From Neolewinella lacunae (GTDB taxonomy: Bacteria > Bacteroidota > Bacteroidia > Chitinophagales > Saprospiraceae), in contig NZ_JACSIT010000118.1 of the NCBI RefSeq assembly GCF_014349155.1, forward strand, positions 62,001 to 126,000: a DNA stretch of 64,000 bases, given 5' to 3'. The notes below the pieces were generated by a model that had not been told where the DNA came from, made no database searches, and saw only the letters and a list, made by a program, of their open reading frames with translations. The position numbers and the translations under genes were made by a program. Positions 54,243 to 62,896 of this stretch are shown one piece after another. Numbering within the stretch: position 1 is the stretch's first letter; each line of letters begins with the position of its first letter.

Positions 54243-55955
54243 ATGTCTCAACTCATCAACGCCAACCTCCAAGCCCGCCGCGCACGCCTGGAGGAAATCA
54301 TCAAAAACCTGCACGAACTGACGGTACGGATCGGGCACGAAGACATGGCAAAGACGGTGAGCGAGCTGCGCAACCGCATCTTCGAGCCCTTCATGTTCGT
54401 CATTGTCGGGGAGGTGAAAGCCGGGAAATCCAGCTTCATCAATGCCCTGCTGGCTACTGGCGAGGAGATCGCCAAAGCCGCCCCGCAACCTATGACGGAC
54501 ACCATCCAGCAAATCATTTACGGCGAGGAACGGCGGGAAATTACCGTTAATCCCTACCTGAAAAAGATCTTCCTGCCCGTCGAAATCCTCCGCGAAATCG
54601 CCATCGTAGACACGCCCGGCACCAACACCATCGTGGAGCACCACCAGGAGATCACCGAGCAATTCATCCCCGCCAGCGACCTGATCGTCTTTGTTTTCGA
54701 GGCCAAAAACCCTTACCGGCAGTCGGCCTGGGACTTTTTCAAATACATCCACGCCGACTGGCGCAAAAAGGCCATTTTTGTTCTACAACAAAAAGACCTC
54801 GCCAGCGCTAATGAACTGGCCGTCAACCTACAGGGCGTAGCGGATAAAGCCAGCACGGAAGGCATTGAAAACCCCGAAGTTTTTGCCGTCAGCGCCAAAG
54901 CCGAACAGGAGGGAGACCCCGCCTCGGGCTTCGTCGCCCTCCGTGACTACATTGCCAGCAACATCACCGGCGGACGCGCCCCGGCCCTGAAACTCAACAA
55001 CAGCGTCGTCACCGCCCAGACGATCAACGAGCGGATTGCCGCCGGACTGGAGTTGCGCCGTGATCAATTTGCCGCCGATACCCGCTTCCGCGAAGACATC
55101 CAAACCACCCTCAGCGACCAGGTGGCGCAGAGCAACAAGCAGGTCGATCTGATGGTAGAAAACCTGCTGATGAGCTACGACAAAATCACGGGCGAAAAAC
55201 TGGCCGAACTCCGCGACGGCCTCAGTATGATTGGGCTCCTGCGCCGCAGCCTGGCCTCCACCTTCGGCAGCACCCCCGACGCAAAGACCTGGCTGGGCGA
55301 CCTCGCCGCCGGCCTCGAAGAAGAACTCAACTCCCGCCTCCGCGCCCGCCTGAACGAAAATGTGGTGGACCTGGCCGAAAGCATCCAGCAGATGGTTAAG
55401 GTCATTGACCTGAAAATCCGGACCAGCCAGACCATCCTCAGCAACGACCATGAGTTGTTCAGTGACATCGCCGAGCGCCGGGAAAATGTCTTGCGCGATC
55501 TTCAGGACCAGTTCAACCGCTTCGTTTCAAATACCGAGAGCTTTACGGACAAAGACCTGTTTGCCGACCGCGAAAACCTGGCCCCCAACCTGGCGGCCGG
55601 CAGCGGCATGGCGGCCCTCGGGGTGATCCTGATGGCCCTCTCTACCCTACCCGTCCTCGACGTCACAGGCGGGGTACTGACCACCGTCGGGGTGCTCTTC
55701 GCCGGCTTCAGCACCCGCGGCAAACGCAAGCGCATCGTCGAGGGATTCGCCACCGAAACCCAGGCCGGCCGGCAGCGCCTGGCTACCGAACTGGACGACA
55801 AACTCAAGTCCTACATCACCACCCTGCGCCATCGCATCGAAGCCAACTTCAGCCGCTTCGATGAAATGTTGGGCCGGGAGGAAAAGAACCTGGCCATCCT
55901 GGAAGGGATGCACGCTGAGATATCTAAAGATTTGGAGGAAATGCTGGCGGAGTAA
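54243..55955 (+). CDS. Dynamin-like GTPase
   Basis: 570 residues. G1 is GEVKAGKSSF (56-65), G3 DTPG (123-126), and QQKD serves as the G4-like motif. The helical middle region (about 260-450) is followed by two hydrophobic segments (about 455-490, AALGVILMALSTLPVLDVTGGVLTTVGVLFAGF), which would insert into membrane as in bacterial dynamin-like proteins, and a C-terminal coiled coil. It is expected to act in membrane remodelling or repair. It stands alone with no second DLP gene next to it, although many bacterial DLPs occur in pairs. Confidence 0.9.
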   Translation: MSQLINANLQARRARLEEIIKNLHELTVRIGHEDMAKTVSELRNRIFEPFMFVIVGEVKAGKSSFINALLATGEEIAKAAPQPMTDTIQQIIYGEERREITVNPYLKKIFLPVEILREIAIVDTPGTNTIVEHHQEITEQFIPASDLIVFVFEAKNPYRQSAWDFFKYIHADWRKKAIFVLQQKDLASANELAVNLQGVADKASTEGIENPEVFAVSAKAEQEGDPASGFVALRDYIASNITGGRAPALKLNNSVVTAQTINERIAAGLELRRDQFAADTRFREDIQTTLSDQVAQSNKQVDLMVENLLMSYDKITGEKLAELRDGLSMIGLLRRSLASTFGSTPDAKTWLGDLAAGLEEELNSRLRARLNENVVDLAESIQQMVKVIDLKIRTSQTILSNDHELFSDIAERRENVLRDLQDQFNRFVSNTESFTDKDLFADRENLAPNLAAGSGMAALGVILMALSTLPVLDVTGGVLTTVGVLFAGFSTRGKRKRIVEGFATETQAGRQRLATELDDKLKSYITTLRHRIEANFSRFDEMLGREEKNLAILEGMHAEISKDLEEMLAE

Positions 55956-56416
55956 TGGTTGAGCCGCTGTGCGGTGAAGGGGGGCGACGTTTCACGTCTC
56001 CTTTTTTGAACCACTAAGAATAGGCTGTCTAATTAGCTGGGCCGCAGCCGTACTCAATTTGGCCCGTTCGTTGGGGGCTCAACCCCAGATCAACCGGGGG
56101 AGGCTCAAGCGCTTAATAGGTCGAGACCCTCTGGGTCGTAGGAGAATACGCCACTGTGCTTAGTTGGATCGACCCAGAGGGTCTCAACCTAGGCAGGCCC
56201 CTAAAGCGCGTACGGGTTAAACCCATTAGATTAGACACCCTACCACTAAGAACACTAAGAGGAACTAAGATTTGGGACGGACGTGAAACGTCTCCCCCTC
56301 ACAAACTCCAGGCAACTCCATGCCGCATGAAATACTGCGAAGCAAACTCCATGGGCTAAAACCAGCCGGACCAGAGGTCCGGATTCGATCAAAAACTCCA
56401 GGGGCTAAATGACCCC
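55956..56416. other. Intergenic region containing MITE copy B and a split inverted repeat
   Basis: 461 bp without a gene. Outside the MITE (56021-56242), GACGTTTCACGTC at 55986-55998 and its complement at 56280-56292 form a 13-bp inverted repeat, and CACTAAG-type words repeat on the right side. The MITE seems to have entered an older palindromic repeat. Confidence 0.7.
56021..56242 (+). mobile_element. MITE-like element, copy B (222 bp) with 10-bp target duplication
   Basis: Starts TAGGCTGTCTAATTAGCT and ends TTAGACACCCTA. It is flanked by a perfect 10-bp direct repeat CCACTAAGAA (56011-56020 and 56243-56252). The 16-bp internal stem is at 56123-56138 and 56170-56185. Sequence is closely similar to copies A and C. 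No open reading frame, so it needs a transposase from elsewhere. Confidence 0.88.
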
Positions 56417-57013
56417 CTAGCTCAGCTTGTTGGTGATCAGCTTCAGGAATTCATTGCGCGTCCGCTCCGCTTTAAAGGCCCCGGTGAAGGCGGAGGTGGT
56501 CGTAACCGAGGTTTGCTTCTGCACCCCGCGCATCATCATGCACATGTGGCGGGCTTCGATCACGACGGCCACACCCAGGGGATTGAGGGTATTGTGGATG
56601 GAGTGGAGGATCTGGTCCGTCAGCCGTTCCTGTACCTGCAGGCGGCGGGAAAAGACGTCAATGACGCGGGGGATCTTGCTGAGGCCGACGATGTAGCCAT
56701 TAGGGATGTAGGCCACGTGGGCCTTGCCGAAAAAGGGCAGGAGGTGGTGTTCGCAGAGGCTGTAAAGTTCGATGTCTTTTACGATCACCATTTCCGAGTA
56801 ATCCTCGGCAAACATGGCACCGCGCAGGATGGCCTCAGCGTCTTGGTCGTATCCCTGGGTGAGGAACTGCATGGCCTTGGCTGCGCGGTCGGGGGTTTTC
56901 AGTAATCCTTCGCGGGTGGGGTCTTCACCGAGGCTGGTGATGATGTGGTGAAAGTCCTGGGAAAGGCCTTCGGTGATTGCGGGGTCGTAATGCTGTTGCG
57001 TGCTAAATGCCAT
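56417..57013 (-). CDS. folE: GTP cyclohydrolase I
   Basis: Converts GTP to 7,8-dihydroneopterin triphosphate, for folate or queuosine/pterin synthesis. 198 residues from ATG 57013. Zinc and active-site motifs are [43 protein letters not shown] and [21 protein letters not shown]. It lies 6 bp after the 6-pyruvoyl-tetrahydropterin synthase-like gene in the same operon. Confidence 0.97.
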   Translation of the reverse strand: MAFSTQQHYDPAITEGLSQDFHHIITSLGEDPTREGLLKTPDRAAKAMQFLTQGYDQDAEAILRGAMFAEDYSEMVIVKDIELYSLCEHHLLPFFGKAHVAYIPNGYIVGLSKIPRVIDVFSRRLQVQERLTDQILHSIHNTLNPLGVAVVIEARHMCMMMRGVQKQTSVTTTSAFTGAFKAERTRNEFLKLITNKLS

Positions 57014-57019
57014 CAATGG

Positions 57020-57445
57020 TTATCTTCCGTTGGGGCCGTAGTATTCGGCGTAAATGTTCTCCGTTTCCTGGAGGCGAATACTATACAGCCGGGCACCGGA
57101 TTGGTTTACGCGGGCCTCAATCCGTTCCCAGAAGATGCGGGAGATATTCTCCGTGGTGGGCTGCAGATCGGCGGGGAACCAGTCTACGTCGAGGTTAAAG
57201 TTGGCGTGGTCTACGTCATCGATAATCTCCTCTTTAACAATGGTGGAGAGCGCTTTGGCATCCATAACGAAGCCCGTGACGGGGTCGGGCTCTCCGGCCA
57301 CGGTTACGAATAGCTGGTAATTATGGCCGTGCCAGTTGGGGTTGGAACACTTACCAAAAGTGGCGTAATTTTTTTCCCGGCTCCACTCGGGAACGGTCAG
57401 TTTGTGGGCGGCATTGAAGGTCTCGCGACGGGTGAGGTACAACAT
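57020..57445 (-). CDS. queD: 6-pyruvoyl-tetrahydropterin synthase / QueD-like
   Basis: 141 residues from ATG 57445. Zinc histidines lie in FNAAHKL and NWHGHNYQL, the catalytic cysteine in ATFGKCSNPNWHGH, and the late DHANFNLD and TTENISRIFWERIE blocks match the family. It uses the FolE product, most likely to make 6-carboxytetrahydropterin for queuosine, though a tetrahydropterin role cannot be excluded. It is translated just ahead of folE. Confidence 0.92.
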   Translation of the reverse strand: MLYLTRRETFNAAHKLTVPEWSREKNYATFGKCSNPNWHGHNYQLFVTVAGEPDPVTGFVMDAKALSTIVKEEIIDDVDHANFNLDVDWFPADLQPTTENISRIFWERIEARVNQSGARLYSIRLQETENIYAEYYGPNGR

Positions 57446-57517
57446 GGCGCAAAAGTACGGCGGTGGACGGGAAAATGTTCCTTCCACCCTCCGTTCCAGG
57501 CTTTTTTGACACGGTCC

Positions 57518-58267
57518 TTAATCCATCCGAATGTTGGTATTCTCGATCCGGGAAAGTTCGAGCAATTTATCCGCTGCGTACAGTTCGGCCAGCTCACCCA
57601 CGGGGGTGTCAGCGGCTTCGGGTTGGTAGTTGATGTAGTCTTGTACCAGCTTCCCGCCAATCCGTCGCTCGTTGGTGGCCGCGCGGAAGCGTACGCCGCC
57701 GCCGTTGACGGTGAAGCTGTAGGCGAGGTAGTCCAGCTTGCCTTCCCCGGCGTGGAAGTAATAATAGTACACATCGTCGTGGTCTACCCCACCCCCTTCG
57801 GCGGCGAAGGTGACGCGCAAGACGTCGTAAGGCTTTTCCTTAATGCTTTGCTGGCCGAGGTATTCCTTCTGCACCGCCGGATCGTTGAGGCCGTAGGGCA
57901 ACATGAAAAAGTAGCGGACGGAATTAACGGCTTCGGTATAGGCGGCCTTTTGCTTTTCCGTCAGGGCCACTTCGCGGTCGCCCACCAGGCGCAGGATGCC
58001 GTCGTTGGTCACCAGATCGGTGGTATCGCTCCAGGTCCGGGCGTAGGCGTATACCCCACCCTGCTGCCGGATGGTGTACTGCTTTTCCCGAAAGACGAAG
58101 CTGACGTCGGCATCGGCGTAGTAATCGCCGTAGTGGTGGGCGATGGCGCGACCGACGATGGAGTCGGCCGGTGACTGGCCTGCCGGCTGGGCCTCCGCTG
58201 CGGCGGGAGGGTTGGGGCTGCAGGAACACAGGGCAAGCCCGCAGGCGAGGGAGAGGAGGTAATACAT
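57518..58267 (-). CDS. DUF6503-like lipoprotein
   Basis: 249 residues, lipobox LCSC (cysteine 16). YYADADVSFVFREKQYTIRQQGGVYAYARTW and NSVRYFFMLPYGLNDPAVQKEYLG, together with HDDVYYYYFHAGEGKLDYLAYSF, fit a beta-rich envelope domain that I recall as the DUF6503 family of Bacteroidota. Function unknown. It is separated from queD by 72 bp in the same direction. Confidence 0.75.
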   Translation of the reverse strand: MYYLLSLACGLALCSCSPNPPAAAEAQPAGQSPADSIVGRAIAHHYGDYYADADVSFVFREKQYTIRQQGGVYAYARTWSDTTDLVTNDGILRLVGDREVALTEKQKAAYTEAVNSVRYFFMLPYGLNDPAVQKEYLGQQSIKEKPYDVLRVTFAAEGGGVDHDDVYYYYFHAGEGKLDYLAYSFTVNGGGVRFRAATNERRIGGKLVQDYINYQPEAADTPVGELAELYAADKLLELSRIENTNIRMD

Positions 58268-58432
58268 CGTTGCAAAGGTAGCAAACGGCGGCTTGGGGGT
58301 TCCGCTTCATCCCGGCCAAGTGTCGGGCAAAGGCACACTGGGGAAGTAGCCGTGCAGAACACAAAGGGACTTTTCCCTTTCCGAACTCGTCTTATCTTAC
58401 CCGCCATTCAACACGAAAAAAACCATCGATCC

Positions 58433-59365
58433 ATGCAACGCCGAACCGCCGCCAAATTAGCCGCTGGCCTTCCCCTCGCTTTCTCTTCGCTAGCGGCTTC
58501 CGCTGCATCCCAAACGCCTCCGGGACTATCGCCTGCGGCTGCGCCCGCGAAATTCAAGCTCGCCTTTGCGCCCCACGACGGGATGTTCCGCCACCACGCC
58601 GGCGAGAACATCCTCGACCAGATCAACTGGGCGGCCGACCAGGGTTTTACCGCCTGGGAAGACAACGGTTTCCCCAACCGGGAGCAAAGTGAGCAGACCA
58701 AAATCGGCGAACTGCTGGCCAGGCGGGGCATGACCATGGGCGTTTTTGTGGCCAATAAGATCAATTGGACGGCCCCTACGCTCACCCTCGGAGCTGGCGA
58801 GCACCGCGACGCCTTCCTGGCCGACATCCGCAACGCCGTCGAGGCCGCCAAGCGCTGCAACGCCCGCTGGATGACCGTCGTGCCCGGCTTCGTCAACCTC
58901 CGCCTGGAGCCGATGTACCAGTTTGCCAACGTGATGGAAAGCCTTAAACAGGCCAGCGGCATTCTGGAGCCCCACGGCCTGGTGATGGTGCTCGAACCCC
59001 TCAATTACCGCGATCACCCCGGGCTTTTCCTCAACAAGGCGGCCCAGGCTTTTGCCATCTGTAAGGGCGTCGGCAGCCCCGCCTGCAAGATTCTTTTCGA
59101 CATCTACCACCAGCAAATTCACGAGGGCAACCTCATCCCCAACATCGACGCGGCCTGGGACGAAATCGCCTATTTCCAGATCGGCGATAACCCCGGCCGC
59201 AAGGAGCCCGGCACCGGCGAAATCAACTACGCCAAGGTCCTTTCCCACATCCACGCCAAGGGCTTCACCGGCGTCTACGGCATGGAACACGGCAACAGCA
59301 TGGACGGAAAAGAAGGGGAAATGAAGGTGCTCGAAGCCTACCGCACGGTAGATGTAAAGGCCTGA
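58433..59365 (+). CDS. Hydroxypyruvate isomerase-like TIM-barrel protein with Tat-like signal
   Basis: 310 residues from ATG 58433, which begins MQRRTAAKLAAGLPLAFSSL with an Arg-Arg pair. The xylose-isomerase-like barrel has LAFAPHDGMFRHHAG, VLEPLNYRDHPG (metal glutamate), ILFDIYHQQIHEGNL and QIGDNPGRKEPGTGEINY, as in hydroxypyruvate isomerase (Hyi) family proteins, followed by GVYGMEHGNS. The export signal is unusual for the E. coli enzyme but common for secreted sugar isomerase/epimerase-like proteins in Bacteroidota. Confidence 0.88.
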   Translation: MQRRTAAKLAAGLPLAFSSLAASAASQTPPGLSPAAAPAKFKLAFAPHDGMFRHHAGENILDQINWAADQGFTAWEDNGFPNREQSEQTKIGELLARRGMTMGVFVANKINWTAPTLTLGAGEHRDAFLADIRNAVEAAKRCNARWMTVVPGFVNLRLEPMYQFANVMESLKQASGILEPHGLVMVLEPLNYRDHPGLFLNKAAQAFAICKGVGSPACKILFDIYHQQIHEGNLIPNIDAAWDEIAYFQIGDNPGRKEPGTGEINYAKVLSHIHAKGFTGVYGMEHGNSMDGKEGEMKVLEAYRTVDVKA

Positions 59366-59379
59366 TAATAATACTTTGG

Positions 59380-59427
59380 GCGCGGCCGCAGGTGCTCCCC
59401 CCCGCCCCCCCGAAGGGGGGAGAAGGG
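59380..59427 (-). repeat. Dispersed motif copy 18 (GCC) fused to a G/C hairpin
   Basis: Motif at 59380-59395, then a C-tract and a hairpin CCCCCC-GAA-GGGGGG at 59406-59420. It is nearly identical to the composite at 1560-1607 and lies 14 bp after the isomerase-like gene, so a terminator role is possible. Confidence 0.8.
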
Positions 59428-59448
59428 ACAAGGAGCAAGGCCCAGACC

Positions 59449-59907
59449 TAGGCAGTCTAATTAGCTAGGCCGCAGCCATACTCAATTTGGCCCGTTCGTT
59501 ATTGGCTCAACCCCAGATCAACCGGGGGAGGCTCAAGCGCTTAATAGGTCGAGACCCTCTGGGTCGTAGGAGAATACGCCACTGTGTATAGTTAGATCGA
59601 CCCAGAGGGTCTCAACCTAGGCAGGCCCCTAAAGCGCGTACGGGTTAAACCTAGGCTGTTCCCTTTACTTACTTTTTGTTACTACCAATTTTAGCTTCTC
59701 TTTCAAGAATGTCGAGACGAGCTTAGAGCCTCAAAAATGCTTAGTGTAACTTAAAAAGAATGGTGCTTGGGTCATCCCTCTCCGTTGGACGCGTTTTCTG
59801 GGGTAGGGGCCCCAGAAATAAGCCGAGGGAGAGGGCAAAAAGAGTAACGTACAATCATATTCAAACGGAACAGCCTAGGGTTAAACCCATCAGATTAGAC
59901 ACCCTAG
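59449..59907 (+). mobile_element. MITE-like element, copy C, interrupted by a second element
   Basis: Starts TAGGCAGTCTAATTAGCT and ends TTAGACACCCTA, flanked by a perfect 10-bp direct repeat GGCCCAGACC (59439-59448 and 59908-59917). The internal stem is at 59551-59566 and 59598-59613. Relative to copy B it is split near its right end by a 228-bp insertion at 59651-59878. Removing the insertion and one target repeat restores a full-length copy. Confidence 0.88.
59651..59878 (+). mobile_element. Second MITE-like element nested in copy C (228 bp)
   Basis: Terminal inverted repeats CTAGGCTGTTCC and GGAACAGCCTAG are perfect over 12 bp. The direct repeat GGGTTAAAC (9 bp) borders both sides. The interior holds a long imperfect hairpin (CCCTCTCCG ... 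CGAGGGAGAGGG with GGGGCCCC at the tip) and no gene. Its ends share TAGGCTGT with the host element, so one transposase may move both. Confidence 0.87.
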
Positions 59908-59963
59908 GCCCAGACCCGGAGGGTCGCCCAGTATAGCGAGGGGATTCTATGCCCTCGTTTTCA

Positions 59964-62850
59964 TCAGCGGTTGTCAAACAACTGCCCTCCGTCGTAGCGG
60001 TTTTGGTTGACGGGCAGGTTGATGAAGTCGAGGGTGCCGGGTTTGACGGCGATGGAAAAGGAGTAAAAATTCCGCTGCGGCGCCCAGCTGAAGCGCATCT
60101 CCCAGCAGTGGAGATCACGCACGAAACTGAGGAAGGGATAGGTGATGCGCCTGCTGGTAAAGTCGTAGCCAATCTGCCCGATGTTCACGCTCCAGTTGTT
60201 GGTCAGCTGCAAGGCCCCGCGCAGTTCGATGGAGTTGGCCAGCTGGGAAAAGCGGGGCCGGCCGCGGTCGTCGACGTCGGGGGCTTCGGTATCGAACTCC
60301 CGCTGAAAGCGAAAGCGGAAGGTGTGCTGGATGCTGAATCGCTCGAAGAGGCTCAGCAGGTCGGTTTCTTCAAAAAGGGTGGTTTCTTCCTCGCGGCGTT
60401 TGCGGCGTTCTTCCTCGATGTCGGTCACTACTTCCTCTTCCGCGCCCTGGAATAGCTGGCGGATTTTGCTGACGGTGAGGTTGGTCGTGATGCTGCTCTC
60501 AAAGCGGGTCAGGGAAAGCGGAAAGCGGCCTTCGGAGAGGTTGGAAATTTCTACCCGGCGGAACTGGTTGCGAACGGGATCGTACTGCGTAGCGTAGGGA
60601 TCAAAGGTGGCTCCGATATTGACCCGGGTCAGTCCCTTGAAAAACTGGGTGCCGCCGGTAAGGTTTACGGGACTCCATTTTAAGCTATCGAGGGTAAAGT
60701 CGTAGCTGCCCGAAATGCCGATGTTTTCGAAGAGCTTGATGTTTTGGCTCGTGCTGTCTTTGGCGTTCCAGATCTTCGCTTCGAAGAGGTTGGTGATGCT
60801 GTAGCTCAGTCCAAGGTTGCGTTTGCCGGGGGAAGGAGCACCGAAGATCTGGTTGGCGAAGGGCGAAAGCAGGCGGGTGGGGTCACCGTTGAGGGGATCG
60901 ATTTCGTCTTCGCGGAGAAAATAGGGCTCACCGCTGATGTAGTCCTCGGCGTCGATGTAATTGGGGTTATAGCCGATGCTGACGTTGGGCTTCATTACGT
61001 GGCGGAGGCCCTGGAGGCCGAGGAGGCCTTTCTTGCGGAAGCGCACCTTGCCGAAGAGTTGGGTACTGACGTTGACCGCAGCGCTGAAAGTCCGGAAACT
61101 TGCCACCCCGGGATTGAGGCTGCTGATGATTTCGCCGAGGCTGGTGATGGTGATGACTTCCTCGCCGGTGATGGGGTCGATGAGGGTATCGCGCTGCACG
61201 TTGCCATCGAGGTTGTAGGCCCGGGTTTTGCCGTAGTAAACTTCGCCGTAGTTGATGCTGGGGCTGACGTTGAAGTACTTCAGCACGTTGAGGCTGAGGG
61301 CGGAGTTGATGTCGTGGCGGAAGCCGTACTCTCCGGCGTCCAGCGTCGCCTGGGTGAAAAAGGTGGAGTCGGGCGCCTCAAACTCCGTCCGCAGGGCATT
61401 TTTGTAGCGGAAGGAGAGTTTCTTCCACCAGGCGGACTGCTTACCGGGCAGTTCGCGCAGGGGGTAGATCGTTTGGGTCTGGAAGGTGGCGTCGGGAAAA
61501 TTGACGGTGATGATCCGCGACTGGTTATTCTGGCTGTGGTTGAGGCCGGCGGTGAGGGTACTCTTGAGCTTGGGGAAGTTCTTGGTCAGGTTCATGCTCG
61601 ACCGGATGGTATTCTGGCTGGCGACCTCGAAAGAGTTGATGAAGCGCTGGTCGACGATATTGGTCTGGAAGTTGAGCGAGCCGCCGAAGTTGAAGGTGGG
61701 GTGCGCGGCGCGGTCCTGGCGGTGGCTCCACTGGATGGAGATGCCCTTGTCAAAGAACTCGTTGAGTTCGCGGTCTTCGCGGCGCAGGTTTTTGAAGCTG
61801 GCGTTGAAGCTGCCCGTGTACTTGTAGCGCCGGACGTAGCGGAGATTGGTATTCAGGGAGTAGGTGCCGCGCAGGAAGTAGTCGGCCGTCGCTTGCAGGT
61901 TGACGTGCTCACCGATGGGGAAAAACCAGCCGACGCCCTGGAGGCCGTAGCCCCACTGGGGACTGTACTGGTAGTCGGAAGGAAAGAGCAAACCGGTGCT
62001 CCGACCGCTTTTGAGGGGGAAGAAGCCGAAGGGCAGCCAGAGAGGCGTCGGTACGCCCATGATTTCGAGGTTGCTGGGGCCAATGACGGCCAGGCGGTTG
62101 GGGATGACCTTGGCCCGTTGGGTGCGGATGCCGAAGTGGGGGTGCTCCGCCGAGCAGGTGGTGAAGATGGCTCCCTGGGTGTAGATGACGTCGGCGCGGA
62201 CCGTGTCGTTCACCTGCACGGCGCCGCTGACGAACTTTGACTTGCCGCCACGCACGAAAATATCGTCCTGGGTCGTGGTGGTGCCGTAGACGATGCCCTT
62301 GCGGGTTTTGAAGTTGTAGCGCATCTCCCTGGCGGTAAAACTCTGGCCGCCGTCGCTGAACTCCGGCGCACCGGCGGGCCGGCCCAGGCTATCGGGCAGG
62401 GGTTCAGCGTAGACTAAGTTCGTGCCGTAGTTGAGGATGATGTGGTTGGCCTTGAGGTTGATGGTCTGGTAGGTCACCTCGGCGGCTCCGTAGAGGTGGA
62501 TTTCCTGGAGAACGAAGTCGACCGTCATACTGTCTTCAGCGGCGTAGGTGACTGGGGCGGTCAGGGAGTCTGCCGACATCACGAAATCGGCCGTGCTGCC
62601 CGCGAAGGCCTTGGTGGGGACGATGGTATCGATCCGGGCGCTGTCCAGCAATTGCAACGGCGGGAGGGTATCCTGGAAGGGCGCGTGATGGCTGGTGTGG
62701 ACGTTCCCTGCTCCCCATACCTGCCCTGGCACCTGCGCCAGCGCCCAAAAAAGGAGGGCGCGCAGTAAAAAAAGTCGCTTAAAATGGCAAAAAGGAGCAG
62801 CGGCAGGCGAAAAGAGCCGCCTAAACCGTTGAAAAATGCTATATATTTGC
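59964..62850 (-). CDS. lptD: LPS-assembly protein LptD-like outer-membrane protein
   Basis: About 960 residues. A signal-like stretch (RLFLLRALLFWALAQVPGQ) precedes an OstA-like N-terminal domain (about residues 100-250: FVLQEIHLYGAAEVTYQTINLKANHIILNYGTNLVYA, and FTAREMRYNFKTRKGIVYGTTT). The long barrel has GVPTPLWLPFGFFPLKSGRSTGLLFPSDYQYSPQWGYGLQG, the LptD hallmark. It places lipopolysaccharide in the outer leaflet. The start is unclear: no ATG is in frame before the signal peptide, and the frame runs up to GTG 62921 inside the divergent amidase gene. I place it near 62850. A copy of the 16-bp motif is in the signal peptide codons. Confidence 0.88.
62729..62744 (+). repeat. Dispersed motif copy 19 (CCA), within lptD N-terminal codons
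   Basis: GCACCTGCG-CCA-GCGC on the plus strand. On the lptD (minus) strand the codons read Ala-Leu-Ala-Gln-Val-Pro at the predicted signal peptidase region. Confidence 0.82.
62842..62849 (+). promoter_or_regulatory. Candidate -7 box (TATATTTG) for the amidase gene
   Basis: TATATTTG matches TAnnTTTG and lies 47 bp before the amidase ATG. No good -33 TTG is seen 17-21 bp upstream, so this is weak. Confidence 0.4.
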
Positions 62851-62896
62851 CCAGCACCCCCCCCACCTGCACCGGCTGGGACTTGAGTAAACACTG

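Noticed and set aside
54243-55955. An anti-phage role for the dynamin-like GTPase
   Set aside because: It stands alone, far from the CRISPR locus and without defence partners; sequence supports only membrane remodelling.
60744-62240. A 498-codon plus-strand open frame
   Set aside because: Antisense to lptD; low-complexity Val/Gly/Ala/Glu composition typical of shadow frames.
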